From Antedon mediterranea (taxonomy: Eukaryota > Echinodermata > Crinoidea > Comatulida > Antedonidae), in NCBI RefSeq assembly GCF_964355755.1, contig NC_092671.1, positions 35,235,304 to 35,295,303 of the forward strand: a stretch of DNA of 60,000 nt, read 5' to 3'. This document shows, one piece after another, positions 51,401-55,500 of the stretch. The notes under the pieces were generated by a model, which made no database searches, was not told the DNA's origin, and saw only the letters and a list, made by a program, of their open reading frames with translations. Made by a program: the position numbers and the translations under genes. Positions within the stretch are counted from its first letter, which is position 1, and the number at the start of each line of letters is the position of its first letter.

Positions 51401-54400
51401 TAGATGCTACTGCTCTTACTTAAATGCCTAAATTTTCTTAGTATTGAAATATTGAGGCCATTTTAAATACTTCTTACAAACTTCAAAGAAAGTGAGGTAA
51501 GTTTACTGTATGTTGTGATTCTTTATTTCAAACTTTATACTATGACATTATTCTGATGTGTGTGTATTTGATTTCTAATAATTTTGATTGGTTCATTGTT
51601 CTTTTATATTTATTCCTTCTGATTGGTCAATTGATTGTAGACCTTATTAAAACTTGTTATAGTAATATTATCATTATTTTGATATCGTGAATTAAATTGA
51701 TACTTGATACTAACAATTACATTTTTATTCCTCAAGATGAAATAAAATTAGCTTGGAACTACAATATTTTTTTCCTTTGAGCACGGCCTTACTGAAAAAC
51801 AACTTTCAGTTGAGTTAAGTATCCGTGATTAAATAAAGCTTATTAAATATTATTATTAGGCCTATTATTATTATCATAATACATGTTCATACAAACTTTT
51901 CAGCTGGGAGAAAAAATGTGTTTTTCTAATATTTTATTTTTATTTTTATTTTATTCAATCAAAACCAACAGCGATAAATACCGCCACTAACAGGTTTGAA
52001 ACATAAAACAATACAACATCAAAAACGGTTAATAATAACTATCTTTCCTTTTGTTTTTTCATTCTTGATTATATTTTATAACCGAGTATCTTTTTAATCT
52101 CACTTCTGTATATCATTAATCAATAAACAAAATAAAAAAAGAGGCTTCTGGCGGTACAGTAATATATGTCAATATTTTTACTTACTTCTTATTTCCAGCA
52201 GTGATGGAAAAGAGAGTTCCTTTACTCCTTGCTGTCTGTATGAAGCTGCCCATTATTGTATATTCCTTGGCTTCCATTAGAAGCTGCTGAGCTTTCTCAA
52301 AATCTGCAGTGCTAACATTTAACTCTCTCTTTCTGTCACCTTCTGCAAAATGATTCAAACATTTATTAAAGCGCGAAAAAGAACTTTCCCCATCACATTT
52401 TCGGAAAGAAAAAAATTACAAAATAATTTTAAAAACTCTTTTTTACCTTCTGCAAAATGATAGGAACGATTCAATCTTTAATTTAAGTGCAAAAAAGAAC
52501 TTTCTCAATAACATTTTCGGAAAGAAAAAAAATGTTACAAAACGTCAAAATTCTTGAAAATGAGCAATCCAACTTGCAAGAAAGTACATTTTGCCCAATT
52601 TTTTTTCTAAAAATACCAAAATTAAGTTTGAAAAGTTTGTAGATCAAAGTTTACCATATCTTCATATTGTTAAATCTAAAACTAATCTTTAAAAAATTAC
52701 CGTTCGTAGGAGAAAACACACCTAGATATGAAATTGTCAACAAGAAACACTGAAAAATCTACAAGTAAATTTAGTTTTCTAGGGTGAATTTTGAACCCTA
52801 AAATATATTGGCAAGACATTTATATTATTTATTTGTTATTTTCACCATAATTTCAAGAGAGTGACCCAACCAGTCTGAGCTGTTATAAATAGCTAGCATT
52901 TATGATGGGAGATTTGAGGAATGCGAGGACAGGTGTTTTTTAAAAGAAATTACTTTACTAATAAACATGTTTATTTAGTAAAATTTAAAATATAAAATAG
53001 ATAGCATATAGTAAATACATAGATTATGAAAGAAGTGTATCCAATCATGCAACTCTTTCTAGATTATTTATTTAAGATTATAATAGGATCCCATCAGAAA
53101 TAACCTGGAAAATCGTTTATAAATGTATTTGTAATATCAATTTTAATGTTATCTGTATTTTTAAAAATGATTTTCCTATTAAATTAAAATCAAATCAAAC
53201 AAATATAATTATGCATTATAAAAATGTTTTTTTTATGTTTAAAGTGTTCACTGTCAATCATTTTAGAGTTATTTCTTACAGTACAACATTAATTATAAGA
53301 TTACAATAAAATTACTTGCAAATAGACCATCCCCATGCTTCAGTTTGGTTTTTCATTTTGGACCTTTTTTTTGGTACTTTTTTAATTTTCTATTCTGTTC
53401 TTACAGGTTTCGCATTTAATAAAATGCTAAATTCAAGGTATCATTCATTATTATAAGTCATATAATAGATTTTTAGATGATACTAAGTTTTATAATCTAT
53501 AATATTACAATATCAAATCTTCAAATATTCATAGTTATTTTATTAAGTTCTATAGCTGAGGAGTGACATATTCAAAGAATGTAATTATTTTTGAAAGGAA
53601 AAAAATAATTTTCTGCAATATCATCACGTCATTTTATGCAAACATTGATTCTTGTTTGAAACATATTTTTCTGAAAAATACTAGTCATTTTAACATTTCT
53701 AATTTCTTAGACTACCAATCAGTTGGCGAGTCGTTCAAAACATCTGCCAGAAAGTATGAGTAAAAAAACCAATGATAAATCACCTTACCTTAAACTTTTG
53801 GCTAAAACGACTATAAATTATTATTATTTAAGGATATATTTCAAAATAAATAGTTTGCTTTTGGCAAAATAACAGAGAACTTTAGATCATAAATAACATT
53901 TACGTAAAGAGGAATCATATTCCAATATATATTCAGCTAACTTGGATTAAAATTTCATCAAACTTAAAAGAAGTAATTTCATTTTTTCCTATTGATGCAT
54001 TTTGTATGCAACTTTCAGAAGTCTGAATATTTCGAAATATGTCTCAGATCAAACCGCGACTGAAGAAATTGGTTCACAATAAAGGTAGATGATTTTAAGG
54101 AATAAGGTCAAGATTATTCTAATGCAATTACTGCAATAACTACACTTATATTATATATTATTTTATTTTGTTTCAAGGCAATCACTTCAATAAAACAATG
54201 TGTTAGTTGCCACAAAAATCTAAATAATTACATAATCATTCCATTAATGTAAATTACTTTATATTATTAGTTGTCAATATTTTTATTATATTGAATGTTC
54301 TCTACTGAACCACTTTGGAAATCAATGTTTTAGCACTGAAAGTGTCATTCAGTATAAAGACAGAATAAATAAATAGTAGTTTCGGTCACAATAAAGCCAT

Positions 54401-55007
54401 TACCTATACAGTTTAGTATGGTTCACATTGAAATGCTTTTTAAAAGTAAAAAAATGTTGATGCAAAATTCAATGAAATTACCTTCATTTTCAAAAGGAGA
54501 GGTATGCTATGTAGTTTCACCAATGACATTTGTTTAAAAATTATTTATTAAGCTCTGTCTACACTATCAATTTTATCAAAATGTGATGTGCCCATATATT
54601 GACATGATGATGTCATATCACTACCATATTTGGGCACATCACACTTTGTTGTCAAACTAGTTTGATAGTGTAGAGAGAGCTTTAGGGTATCATTAGCTTG
54701 ATAAGCAATCAAGTGAAAATGTTCCCTGCTTAGGATAATTAAAAACATTTTAGATATACCTGTAGTTCAAATCTTGTCTTATTTCTTATTTAATCACATT
54801 TTTAATGAGTAATAGTGCAATGAACACAGTACAGAGCATGCTTGAGCAAATAGCTTCTTATAATATTGGCTATTGATTACTTGCCTTCAAACAACAGTGC
54901 AGGTTCTTTGCTGTTTGTCCCAGGCACCTGAAGTGTATCTCTTAGATTCAATAGTACAGATTCAATCAAATCAACCTCAAGCCTTGAGTCAATACCAAAA
55001 CCATATC
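10392..55007 (-). CDS. NELL: NELL1/NELL2-like secreted EGF/VWC glycoprotein (16 coding exons, lacks exon 1)
   Basis: Sixteen exons on the minus strand total 2363 nt and splice into one open frame of 787 residues plus TAA; vertebrate NELL proteins are about 810-816 including the signal peptide. Domain order: laminin-G/TSPN (residues 1-210), short heptad-like helix (about 220-250), VWC1 (250-311), VWC2 (312-375), six EGF modules (376-612), VWC3, VWC4 and a truncated final VWC to the C-terminus. This is the exact NELL architecture. NELL proteins are secreted oligomers; NELL2 binds Robo3 through its EGF modules in axon guidance and NELL1 acts in skeletal development. Four EGFs carry the calcium-binding DI/EI-D/N-EC start and C-x-N-x4-Y hydroxylation motif. 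Introns between modules are mostly phase 1, as in vertebrate NELL. The signal-peptide exon is not found in the window. An invertebrate single-copy ortholog of both vertebrate genes is likely but inferred. Confidence 0.96.
10859..10872 (-). promoter_or_regulatory. YY1-like motif in the last NELL intron
   Basis: The minus strand reads CAAGATGGCCGCC, close to the YY1 consensus AAGATGGCGGC. It sits in a GC-rich island of about 100 bp within AT-rich intron. Function is inferred only. Confidence 0.25.
10878..10943 (-). other. Candidate alternative last exon of NELL
   Basis: The minus strand has acceptor-like TTGACCCCATTGACCCCAG. It is then open in the phase required by exon 11007..11231 for 21 codons (SGDIKPRLEGALCANEGG and SYG) before TAA. 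It would replace the 14-residue C-terminus. GC content is raised. No homology is recognised; it could be chance. Confidence 0.25.
11007..11231 (-). CDS. NELL: NELL exon: VWC4 end and final VWC start
   Basis: 75 codons, phase 0/0, acceptor TTTACAG and donor GTTAGT. It encodes TCSAKSCPRINCE, FGQCCPQCQEHDEC and RWFMDNDRCSECVCL, typical CxxC and CCPxC VWC signatures. Confidence 0.95.
11269..11420. mobile_element. MITE family II copy
   Basis: The left end AAGCGGTAATGGC and right end CCATTAGCGCTTG are inverted. Subterminal TATAGAATCTATG and AGATTCTAAGTGGGACAAG recur in the copy at 38308..38456. Confidence 0.65.
12052..12119. repeat. Small foldback element
   Basis: CATAGGCAAATTC and GAGTTTGCCTATG are inverted about 45 bp apart; the loop contains further self-complementary ATCACATATG and CATGTGAT. 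Possibly a miniature transposon. Confidence 0.55.
12169..12339 (-). CDS. NELL: NELL exon: VWC3 end and VWC4 start
   Basis: 57 codons, phase 0/0, acceptor TTCTTTAG, donor GTAAGT. It encodes CSKIICDCSS, LNCCPECAANGRC and TWQYACQKCRCS. Confidence 0.95.
12390..12420. repeat. (TA)n microsatellite
   Basis: About 14 uninterrupted TA units beside the exon at 12169..12339. Confidence 0.8.
12691..12791. mobile_element. MITE family I copy, internally deleted
   Basis: TAAAGCGCTGTCTACA to AGTGTAGACAGAACTTA; about 100 bp, shorter than the usual 140-165 bp. Confidence 0.75.
12848..13035 (-). CDS. NELL: NELL exon: EGF6 and VWC3 start
   Basis: Starts in phase 1 with DINECKDNVHSC (calcium-binding EGF), then CDNEQGSYSCQC with the hydroxylatable Asn. 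It passes directly into KCHYGGQQFKDQASW and CHSCLCD of the next VWC; donor GTAAGT. EGF and VWC in one exon is as expected for NELL. Confidence 0.95.
13350..13490 (-). CDS. NELL: NELL exon: EGF5
   Basis: A single calcium-binding EGF, phase 1/1: DIDECQGNHGC, CVNLPGSYYCHC, ending KGKQCE. Acceptor TTCTTCAG; donor GTCAGG is weaker than the others. Confidence 0.95.
13670..13885. repeat. Dispersed repeat family R300, copy
   Basis: ATGGCATTTTAATGTCATAA, TTTTTGGTTAAAATTAA, TTTTTATAAGTGAAATAATT and CAAACTGCAAAATA recur in order at 16456, 32875, 35229 and 46740. No terminal repeats longer than about 12 bp are clear. Confidence 0.55.
13941..14036 (-). CDS. NELL: NELL exon: EGF4
   Basis: A single short EGF without calcium motif, phase 1/1: VCSPSCLNGGRCNSPGVCTC followed by PDGYTGDQCQT. 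It matches the corresponding non-calcium EGF of vertebrate NELL. Confidence 0.95.
14090..14220. mobile_element. MITE family I copy
   Basis: TAAAGCTCTGTGTACACTAT start, ACTATAGACAGATGTTA end with a decayed right repeat. Confidence 0.8.
14531..14670. repeat. 21-bp minisatellite
   Basis: About six head-to-tail copies of a 21-bp unit (GGATTAAAAACAGCTTTAAA plus A), in the intron between EGF3 and EGF4 exons. Confidence 0.85.
15640..15780. mobile_element. Fragment of the TTTAGGGGACAC-ended repeat family
   Basis: AGTAGAACCCCTTTTAGGGG, GACACTTTCAGGACTG and CTCAATAGAGGTGTTTCCTG are the same end motifs that flank the 65-bp satellite (43697, 46118) and occur at 32385. It runs directly into the 16-bp array. 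Confidence 0.5.
15783..16105. repeat. 16-bp minisatellite abutting a NELL splice donor
   Basis: About 20 copies of TCTCCAAGGAGGGGTG with variants (GACTCCAATGAGGGGT, TCTCCAAGAAGGGGAT). Because 16 is not a multiple of 3, it opens long spurious frames on both strands. The array ends about 10 bp from the EGF3 exon boundary at 16115, so only the core splice donor separates them. Confidence 0.9.
16115..16234 (-). CDS. NELL: NELL exon: EGF3
   Basis: A single calcium-binding EGF, phase 1/1: EINECKIDTTC, CTNTVGSYTCEC, YEGDGIICL. Acceptor TATTTCAG, donor GTAAGT lying between the exon and a minisatellite. Confidence 0.95.
16456..16692. repeat. Dispersed repeat family R300, copy
   Basis: Starts GAATAGGCCATTTTAATG and ends AACTGCAAAATGGCCTATTC plus TTTTTCATGTTTTTGGGGAC. 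The start and the ATGGCCTATTC segment are inverted relative to each other. Confidence 0.6.
16844..17098 (-). CDS. NELL: NELL exon: EGF1 and EGF2
   Basis: 255 nt, phase 1/1. EGF1 spans HDYCATATCSNDKVC to GECMEI without a calcium motif; EGF2 starts EIDECKTVGGEYGNHC and carries CANTVGSYVCQC. Acceptor TTGTGTAG, donor GTAGGT. The first 45 nt and preceding intron are duplicated twice upstream (17172..17383). Confidence 0.95.
17054..17383. repeat. Triplicated exon head plus intron, about 117-bp unit
   Basis: Unit 1 (17054..17163) includes the true acceptor and first codons of the EGF1 exon. Unit 2 (17172..17287) repeats both with small changes. Unit 3 (17289..17383) is more decayed. In unit 2 the splice acceptor survives (TTTGTTGTAG), but the first EGF Cys codon is TAC and the frame meets TAA within 18 codons, so it is a pseudo-exon. 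Confidence 0.85.
18623..18728 (-). CDS. NELL: NELL exon: VWC2 second half
   Basis: Phase 0/1: DGSMVTAATKTPCPQVSCDE then SDCCTYCRG, the CCxxC end of a VWC domain. Acceptor CTCTATAG, donor GTATTG. Confidence 0.93.
18786..19384. repeat. 31-33-bp minisatellite with KpnI-type cores
   Basis: About 18 copies built on GGTACCATGCTACTAGAAGG and ATTATACCCA, some with AGAGAAGTATT or CATGCTACTACAG variants. It fills the intron between two VWC2 exons and ends about 30 bp from the exon at 19415. The open frames in it are repeat artefacts. Confidence 0.9.
19415..19500 (-). CDS. NELL: NELL exon: VWC2 first half
   Basis: 86 nt, phase 1/0: DYCIYGGSQYDHLERMARKG then SRCIEMECL; corresponds to KCIYGGKVLAEGQR-type sequence of NELL. 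Acceptor AATGCAG, donor GTAAGG. Confidence 0.94.
19561..19707. mobile_element. MITE family I copy, opposite orientation
   Basis: Opens with ACACTACAAAACTAGTTTGA (right-type end first) and closes AAGTTTGATAGTGTAGACAG plus TGCTTTA. Confidence 0.8.
20160..20370. repeat. Two-copy tandem duplication, about 123-bp unit
   Basis: GAATGGAAAACTTTAGGTGG with following CTGTAG.AA.GCAG.AA sequence occurs at about 20190 and 20310. Confidence 0.7.
20393..20728. repeat. Two-copy tandem duplication, about 184-bp unit
   Basis: ATTTTATGATATTGTTAG, TATTATGTTTGAAAAAAACA and CATTTTAAAATGTTTT recur in order in 20393..20552 and 20577..20728. Confidence 0.7.
21303..21440. mobile_element. MITE family III, degraded copy
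   Basis: TAAAGCTGGGTTCCCATT start, GACCAATCATAAG interior and TTGTATTCAAGTAGGAAC end resemble the better preserved element at 30697..30880. Confidence 0.5.
21937..22230. repeat. 25-bp minisatellite
   Basis: About eleven copies of a 25-bp unit (GTGAGGGAAGGGGAGGTGTC plus TTCTA) ending in a poly-G run at 22216..22230. In the intron between VWC2 and VWC1 exons. Confidence 0.9.
22618..22691. repeat. Three-copy 24-bp repeat
   Basis: TCAGGATTRAACCCTGRMAC repeated three times. The GGATTGAACCCTGG core resembles a tRNA B-box, so it may derive from a SINE. Confidence 0.6.
22862..22955 (-). CDS. NELL: NELL exon: VWC1 second half
   Basis: Phase 0/1: EGKVSCGPMTCPAPNC then EEGECCPVCK, a canonical VWC end. 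Acceptor CATTTTAG, donor GTATTT. Confidence 0.95.
23098..23226 (-). CDS. NELL: NELL exon: coiled-coil end and VWC1 first half
   Basis: 43 codons, phase 0/0: LSVAERRISALETCGCVQSC then YQHGETWIDRCDNCTCS. It matches the helix-to-VWC junction of NELL (ETRLSQLENCHC-type). Acceptor TTTTTTTACAG, donor GTAAGT. Confidence 0.96.
23545..23710. mobile_element. MITE family I copy, opposite orientation
   Basis: TTAAGCTCTGTCTACACTAT to TAGTGTAGACAGAGCTTA with both termini well preserved; interior CAAACTAGTTTGACAAAAAA first. Confidence 0.9.
24434..24581. mobile_element. MITE family I copy, both ends intact
   Basis: TAAAGCTCTGTCTACACTAT and its exact inverse ATAGTGTAGACAGAGCTTTA bound the element. Confidence 0.92.
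24654..25022 (+). pseudogene. Non-LTR retrotransposon reverse transcriptase C-terminus
   Basis: An open frame of 122 codons to TAA encodes DYTERLKRLNLPTLAFRRLR, GDMIQVFKMVTG, RRPKLDIRKYNFSYRIVNLW, NSLPEEAVNTTTVNAFKNKL. This is the familiar C-terminal block of CR1/jockey-like ORF2 proteins. It is truncated at the 5' side, uninterrupted by stops, and followed by an A-rich stretch (25059..25085). Uninterrupted status suggests a fairly recent insertion. Confidence 0.85.
25362..25525. mobile_element. MITE family I copy
   Basis: TGCTCTATCTACACTATCAA to TTTGATAGTATAGACAGAGC plus TTTA. Confidence 0.88.
25689..25766 (-). mobile_element. tRNA-derived SINE fragment
   Basis: The minus strand has A-box-like TTATGTGGTTTAACTGTATG and B-box GATGGTTCGAATCTC about 40 bp apart, without a plausible full tRNA cloverleaf. 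It is read as a SINE head rather than a tRNA gene. Confidence 0.5.
25892..26047 (-). CDS. NELL: NELL exon: laminin-G end and coiled coil
   Basis: 52 codons, phase 0/0: GIVQEVKLVVANHGFLHQCP, then ELDRNCPTCGEYL, then MVTELEEVVQKLQHQ. The CPxLxRxCPTC motif followed by a heptad helix is diagnostic of NELL (oligomerisation segment). Acceptor ATTTTAG, donor GTAGGC. Confidence 0.96.
26315..26478. mobile_element. MITE family I copy, opposite orientation
   Basis: TAAAGCTCTGTCTACACTAT to TAGTGTAGACAGAGCTTTA; interior CAAACTAGTTTGACAAAAAA first. Confidence 0.9.
26667..26830. mobile_element. GGGCGGATC-ended miniature element
   Basis: TGGGGGCAGATGCAGGATTT at the left is the inverse of CCCTCTAGATCCGCCCTT at the right; interior TTTTAGCTGTCAAAAAAAGG is shared with 7493..7734. 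Confidence 0.6.
26872..27022. mobile_element. Diverged member of the TTAGGGACAC-type repeat family
   Basis: ACGTCTATTAAGGCGACGCT occurs twice in part (26896, 26966). The fragment carries CACTGTGGCCAAACCTCTAT and GGTCCCAATGGTGTCTTATT, echoing GGCCAACCC and GGTGTCCCTAAAT of the satellite-flanking family. Confidence 0.4.
27589..27859 (-). CDS. NELL: NELL exon: laminin-G/TSPN core
   Basis: 271 nt, phase 2/0: FLEVMISTKTNEVTFFY, then EFAINQWHKVAVSVSGSHVT, LYVNCVKVAERRI and NIWLGQRG. The QWHKVALSVS and LWLGQR motifs are hallmark NELL TSPN sequences. Acceptor TTTGTTTAG, donor GTAAGT. Confidence 0.97.
28003..28262. repeat. 24-bp minisatellite (48-bp higher order)
   Basis: About eleven copies of TTGCTCCACCCCTGGTCCCA plus TTCC, alternating with TTGCACCACCCCAGGTCCCA plus TCAC. 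The 24-bp period keeps frame, so all six frames are open in places (LAPPLVPF/LAPPQVPS type); no start context or splice logic supports a protein. Confidence 0.9.
30261..30402. mobile_element. MITE family I copy
   Basis: TAAAACTCTGTCTACACTAT to GATAGTGTAGACAGAGCTTA. Confidence 0.9.
30697..30880. mobile_element. MITE family III, well-preserved copy
   Basis: TAAGCTTGGTTCCCACTAGA and the inverse CTAGTGGGAACCACGCTTTA form the ends. Subterminal ACGCAAGGACGTAAACGCAA is answered by TTGTGTTACGTCCTTGCGTT. About 185 bp, about 50-bp imperfect inverted repeats, CpG-rich; the interior has GTGATTGGTCAATTC. Confidence 0.85.
31001..31703. repeat. 23-bp minisatellite, about 30 copies
   Basis: Unit CTTGCTCCAACTAAGACTCA plus GTC with many single-base variants (CTAACTAAGACT, AGCCCTTGAT). 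0.7 kb long in the large NELL intron. Confidence 0.9.
31829..31940. mobile_element. MITE family I copy, right end missing
   Basis: TAAAGCCTTGTCTACATTAT and interior GATGTGCCCATATATGGACA are present; it stops after CATATCACTACCAA. Confidence 0.8.
32385..32600. mobile_element. Member of the TTTAGGGACAC-ended repeat family
   Basis: GACACTCCTATTTAGGGACA at the left and GGACACTTTTTGGGTCCCGA at the right, with ACACTATGGCCAACCCCTGA inside. It has the same ends and a related interior as the element carrying the 65-bp satellite. Confidence 0.55.
32664..32872 (+). pseudogene. LINE ORF2 C-terminal remnant with AAGTAAGTAAGTAA tail
   Basis: Encodes ALTWNPQGKRKRGRPRNTWK, then after a frameshift KEVKDAGYNWTEVKGIVQ and NRVR, a TGA, and RRVVDGLCTARC. 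This GKRKRGRPRxTW block is typical of the ORF2 C-terminus of RTE/CR1-like LINEs. It ends in a four-base tandem tail. Frameshift and stop mark it as dead. Confidence 0.8.
32875..33110. repeat. Dispersed repeat family R300, copy
   Basis: CACTTTGACCAAAAATTGGA, TGTAATTTAAAGCAAAAAAG and CAAATTGGCTGCCAGCCAAT in the same order as at 16456 and 46740. Confidence 0.6.
33540..34500. repeat. Complex GATAATGATG-rich tandem region
   Basis: Nested structure: ATAATGATGATGTTGATAAC and GATGATAACATTGATAACAG alternate with TCTGATATTGATTTTTGATC and GAAATTGATTGTGAAGAATG over units of about 120-230 bp, at least four times. Minus-strand frames rich in Ile/Tyr/Ser are artefacts. Confidence 0.75.
35129..35176 (-). 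other. Candidate 48-nt cassette exon of NELL
   Basis: On the minus strand an acceptor GTTTTTTTAG precedes 35176 and CAG-GTATAG follows 35129. Length 48 nt keeps frame; in the phase-2 context it is open and would insert N-CNDVLSNDGTVTSDD-R between ITAGNKK and FLEVM of the laminin-G domain. The segment is GC-richer than its surroundings. The donor is non-optimal and no homologous insertion is known to me in vertebrate NELL. Confidence 0.35.
35229..35535. repeat. Dispersed repeat family R300, longest copy
   Basis: CACTTTGAGCAAAAACTGGA through AACTGCAAAATGGCTTATTC and TTTTTCATGTTTTTGGGGGA; about 300 bp. It begins about 50 bp upstream of the candidate cassette exon. Confidence 0.6.
36480..36775. 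promoter_or_regulatory. GC-elevated segment with CCAAT and TATA-like motifs
   Basis: CAACCAATCAAAGGGCGAG at 36561 and CTATAAATTATAG at 36655 are about 90 bp apart on the plus strand, in a CpG-containing patch unlike the flanks. It could be an intronic promoter or enhancer, or a decayed transposon. No open frame follows. Confidence 0.25.
37513..37795. mobile_element. Inverted-repeat element, about 283 bp
   Basis: ATAAAACCTCAAAAAGAAGC at the left is the inverse of GCTTCTTTTCGAGATTTTAC at the right. Interior repeats of GATGGGCTCTTTTTGAGATG relate to the ends. Confidence 0.65.
38308..38456. mobile_element. MITE family II copy
   Basis: ATATAGAATCTATGTTATTC and CGCTTACCATTACCGCT parallel the copy at 11269..11420. 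Confidence 0.65.
39064..39230. mobile_element. MITE family I copy
   Basis: TTAAGCCCTGTCTACACTAT to AAAGTGTAGACAGAGCTTAA; near full length. Confidence 0.9.
39278..39352 (-). mobile_element. tRNA-derived SINE head
   Basis: Minus strand: A-box-like TTTAGCGGTTAAGGTGG and B-box TGGGTTCAAATCCTA about 35 bp apart. The lack of matching acceptor-stem arms argues against a functional tRNA. Confidence 0.55.
41295..41473. mobile_element. MITE family I copy with extra interior repeat
   Basis: TTAAGCTCTGTCTACACTAT to GACAGCGTAGACAGTGCTTT. The CATATCACTACCATATTTGG module is present three times, making it one of the longest copies. Confidence 0.88.
41794..41952. mobile_element. MITE family I copy, opposite orientation
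   Basis: TGCTCCGTCTACATTATCAA to TTTGATATATAGATAGAGCT; diverged ends. Confidence 0.8.
41965..41991. repeat. 27-nt perfect palindrome between two MITEs
   Basis: ACCAGGGAGTTGT, a single A, then ACAACTCCCTGGT. It bridges two adjacent family I copies. Confidence 0.85.
41989..42130. mobile_element. MITE family I copy, left terminus replaced
   Basis: Begins at TGGTCAAACTAGTTATGACA without the GCTCTGTCTACAC end and finishes TTTGATAGTGTACACAGAGC. Confidence 0.82.
43077..43226. mobile_element. MITE family I copy
   Basis: AAAAGTCTGTCTACACTATC to GATAGTGTAGACAGAGCTTA. Confidence 0.88.
43697..46125. repeat. 65-bp satellite array, about 37 units, inside an inverted-repeat element
   Basis: The monomer begins GGGACACTTTGTGTGGAAAT, continues GATCAATATATAACATTAGC and CAACCCATAATCTGTACAGT and ends ATTAA. 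Two monomer types alternate irregularly: TTTGTGTGG and TTCCCATGG. The array is bounded by CACCTCTATTTAGGGAC (43700) and GTCCCTAAATAGGGGTTC (46110), which are inverted. A block of six monomers (two CCCATGG, three GTGTGG, one GGGAGAC variant) near 44840 recurs near 45430. The repeated open frames on the minus strand reflect the period being close to a multiple of three. Confidence 0.92.
46158..46664. mobile_element. MITE family IV, 507 bp with about 50-bp terminal inverted repeats
   Basis: GAGAGGTTTCGCAACCTTAC and GAATACGATAACGAAAAC at the left are answered by GTTTTCGTTATCGTATTC and GTAAGATTGCGAAACCTCCC at the right, with TA on each side as a possible target duplication. It starts only about 30 bp after the satellite-bearing element. 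No transposase frame. Confidence 0.88.
46740..47035. repeat. Dispersed repeat family R300, copy
   Basis: CACTTTGACCAAAAACTGGA to TTTTTCATGTTTTTGGGGAC; near full length. Confidence 0.6.
47590..47790 (+). pseudogene. L2/CR1-like LINE reverse transcriptase C-terminal fragment
   Basis: Encodes SGRTHRSSDEFLLSVPHIAT, then FGHRLFSFAAPTLWNSLPLK, the AAPxLWNSLP hallmark, then drifts. It diverged from the copy at 5701, so it is a different or older insertion. A (ATA)n run follows at 47812. Confidence 0.78.
47887..47923. repeat. 37-nt hairpin, CpG-rich
   Basis: CTAGATGGTACGC, loop TCGCTTCGCTC, then GCGTACCATCTAG: a perfect 13-bp stem in AT-rich DNA, next to the LINE fragment. Confidence 0.85.
48000..50030. 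other. NELL: Intron segment without recognised features
   Basis: AT-rich DNA inside the large NELL intron. Short open frames at 48675-48857 (minus) and 48859-49086 (plus) have no recognisable motifs. Confidence 0.5.
50031..50914. mobile_element. AGTGGCGGATCCAGG-type element, about 0.88 kb
   Basis: Left end CAGTGGCAGATCCAGGGGAG with poly-G and poly-C runs; right end AAAATCCTCAATCCGCCCCT is roughly its inverse. Such GGATCYAGGGG ends are common in non-autonomous hAT-like elements of marine invertebrates; the assignment is tentative. No transposase frame. Confidence 0.5.
52186..52342 (-). CDS. NELL: NELL exon: laminin-G/TSPN second segment
   Basis: 157 nt, phase 1/2: GDRKRELNVSTADFEKAQQL, then EAKEYTIMGSFIQTARSKGT, then LFSITAGNKK. 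It parallels vertebrate NELL VEREIHA to FTILATVQQ. Acceptor TTTTGCAG, donor GTAAGT. Confidence 0.93.
52339..52550. repeat. Tandem duplication covering a NELL splice acceptor
   Basis: CCTTCTGCAAAATGAT followed by AAAGAACTTTC and ACATTTTCGGAAAGAAAAAA occurs at 52339..52437 and 52446..52545. On the minus strand the upstream copy carries a second TTTTGCAG acceptor 108 nt before the true one, followed by AAGGTAAAA. Confidence 0.8.
54548..54684. mobile_element. MITE family I copy
   Basis: TTAAGCTCTGTCTACACTAT to GATAGTGTAGAGAGAGCTTT. Confidence 0.9.
54885..55007 (-). CDS. NELL: NELL first exon in window: laminin-G/TSPN start
   Basis: Phase 1/1: YGFGIDSRLEVDLIESVLLN, then LRDTLQVPGTNSKEPALLFE. The GIDxxLExDL start matches the mature N-terminus of NELL (GVDPxLQIDVL-type) directly after the signal peptide. 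The donor is GC (AG-GCAAGT), not GT; joining to the exon at 52342 restores LLFEEGDRKREL. Confidence 0.93.
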
Positions 55008-55198
55008 CTGAAAATAGAGCAAAGAATTATTATAATAATCTCATTCATTCATAATTATGATTTGTTTATCCTTGCAATTACGTATCACATGTCATTTGGA
55101 ATTAGCCCTATCTAACGAAAAAGTGATAGGCCCTATCCAATGGATAATCAATGCGCACAAATACACATTCAGCTTTCTGTAAACATTTTGAGAATACG

Positions 55199-55500
55199 CG
55201 TTTAAAGATGGAGCGCGTTTAAAGATGGAGCACGTTGCTTAGTTTCCCGGGCTATCATTCGTTACTGATTTACAATGGATAACTTTAATCAAATTATGTG
55301 TGTTATAAAACATGCAACGTTGTTTTCTGATCACGTTCGATAATAACTAAAACTATAACTGTTCTACTACGCGTTCAAAGTTTGAGCACTGCCTGTTTTA
55401 AAGGCCTAGCTTCCCGGCCTAGCATTTGTCAATGATTTACAATGATAACTTAAATTAAAGTATGTGTGTTACAAAACAAATAATGAATGTTTTGCATTCG
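55199..55500. repeat. Diverged tandem duplication upstream of the NELL exon
   Basis: Unit A (55199..55330) and unit B (55372..55500) share GCGTTYAAAG, GAGCAC, CTAGTTTCCCGG-like, TGATTTACAATG, GATAACTT and TATGTGTGTTA. GCGTTTAAAGATGGAGC is itself doubled at 55199 and 55216. CpG-containing in AT-rich surroundings. Confidence 0.7.

Larger units (their letters stand above)
27860..52185 (-). other. NELL: 24.3-kb NELL intron
   Basis: Phase-2 intron between the first two laminin-G exons present here and the core exon. It contains at least nine family I MITEs, four tandem arrays (28.0, 31.0, 33.6 and 43.7 kb), LINE and SINE fragments, and a candidate cassette exon at 35129..35176. Stretches 28270-30260, 39700-41290, 42140-43075 and 51000-52180 show only AT-rich unique-looking DNA to my reading. 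Confidence 0.8.
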
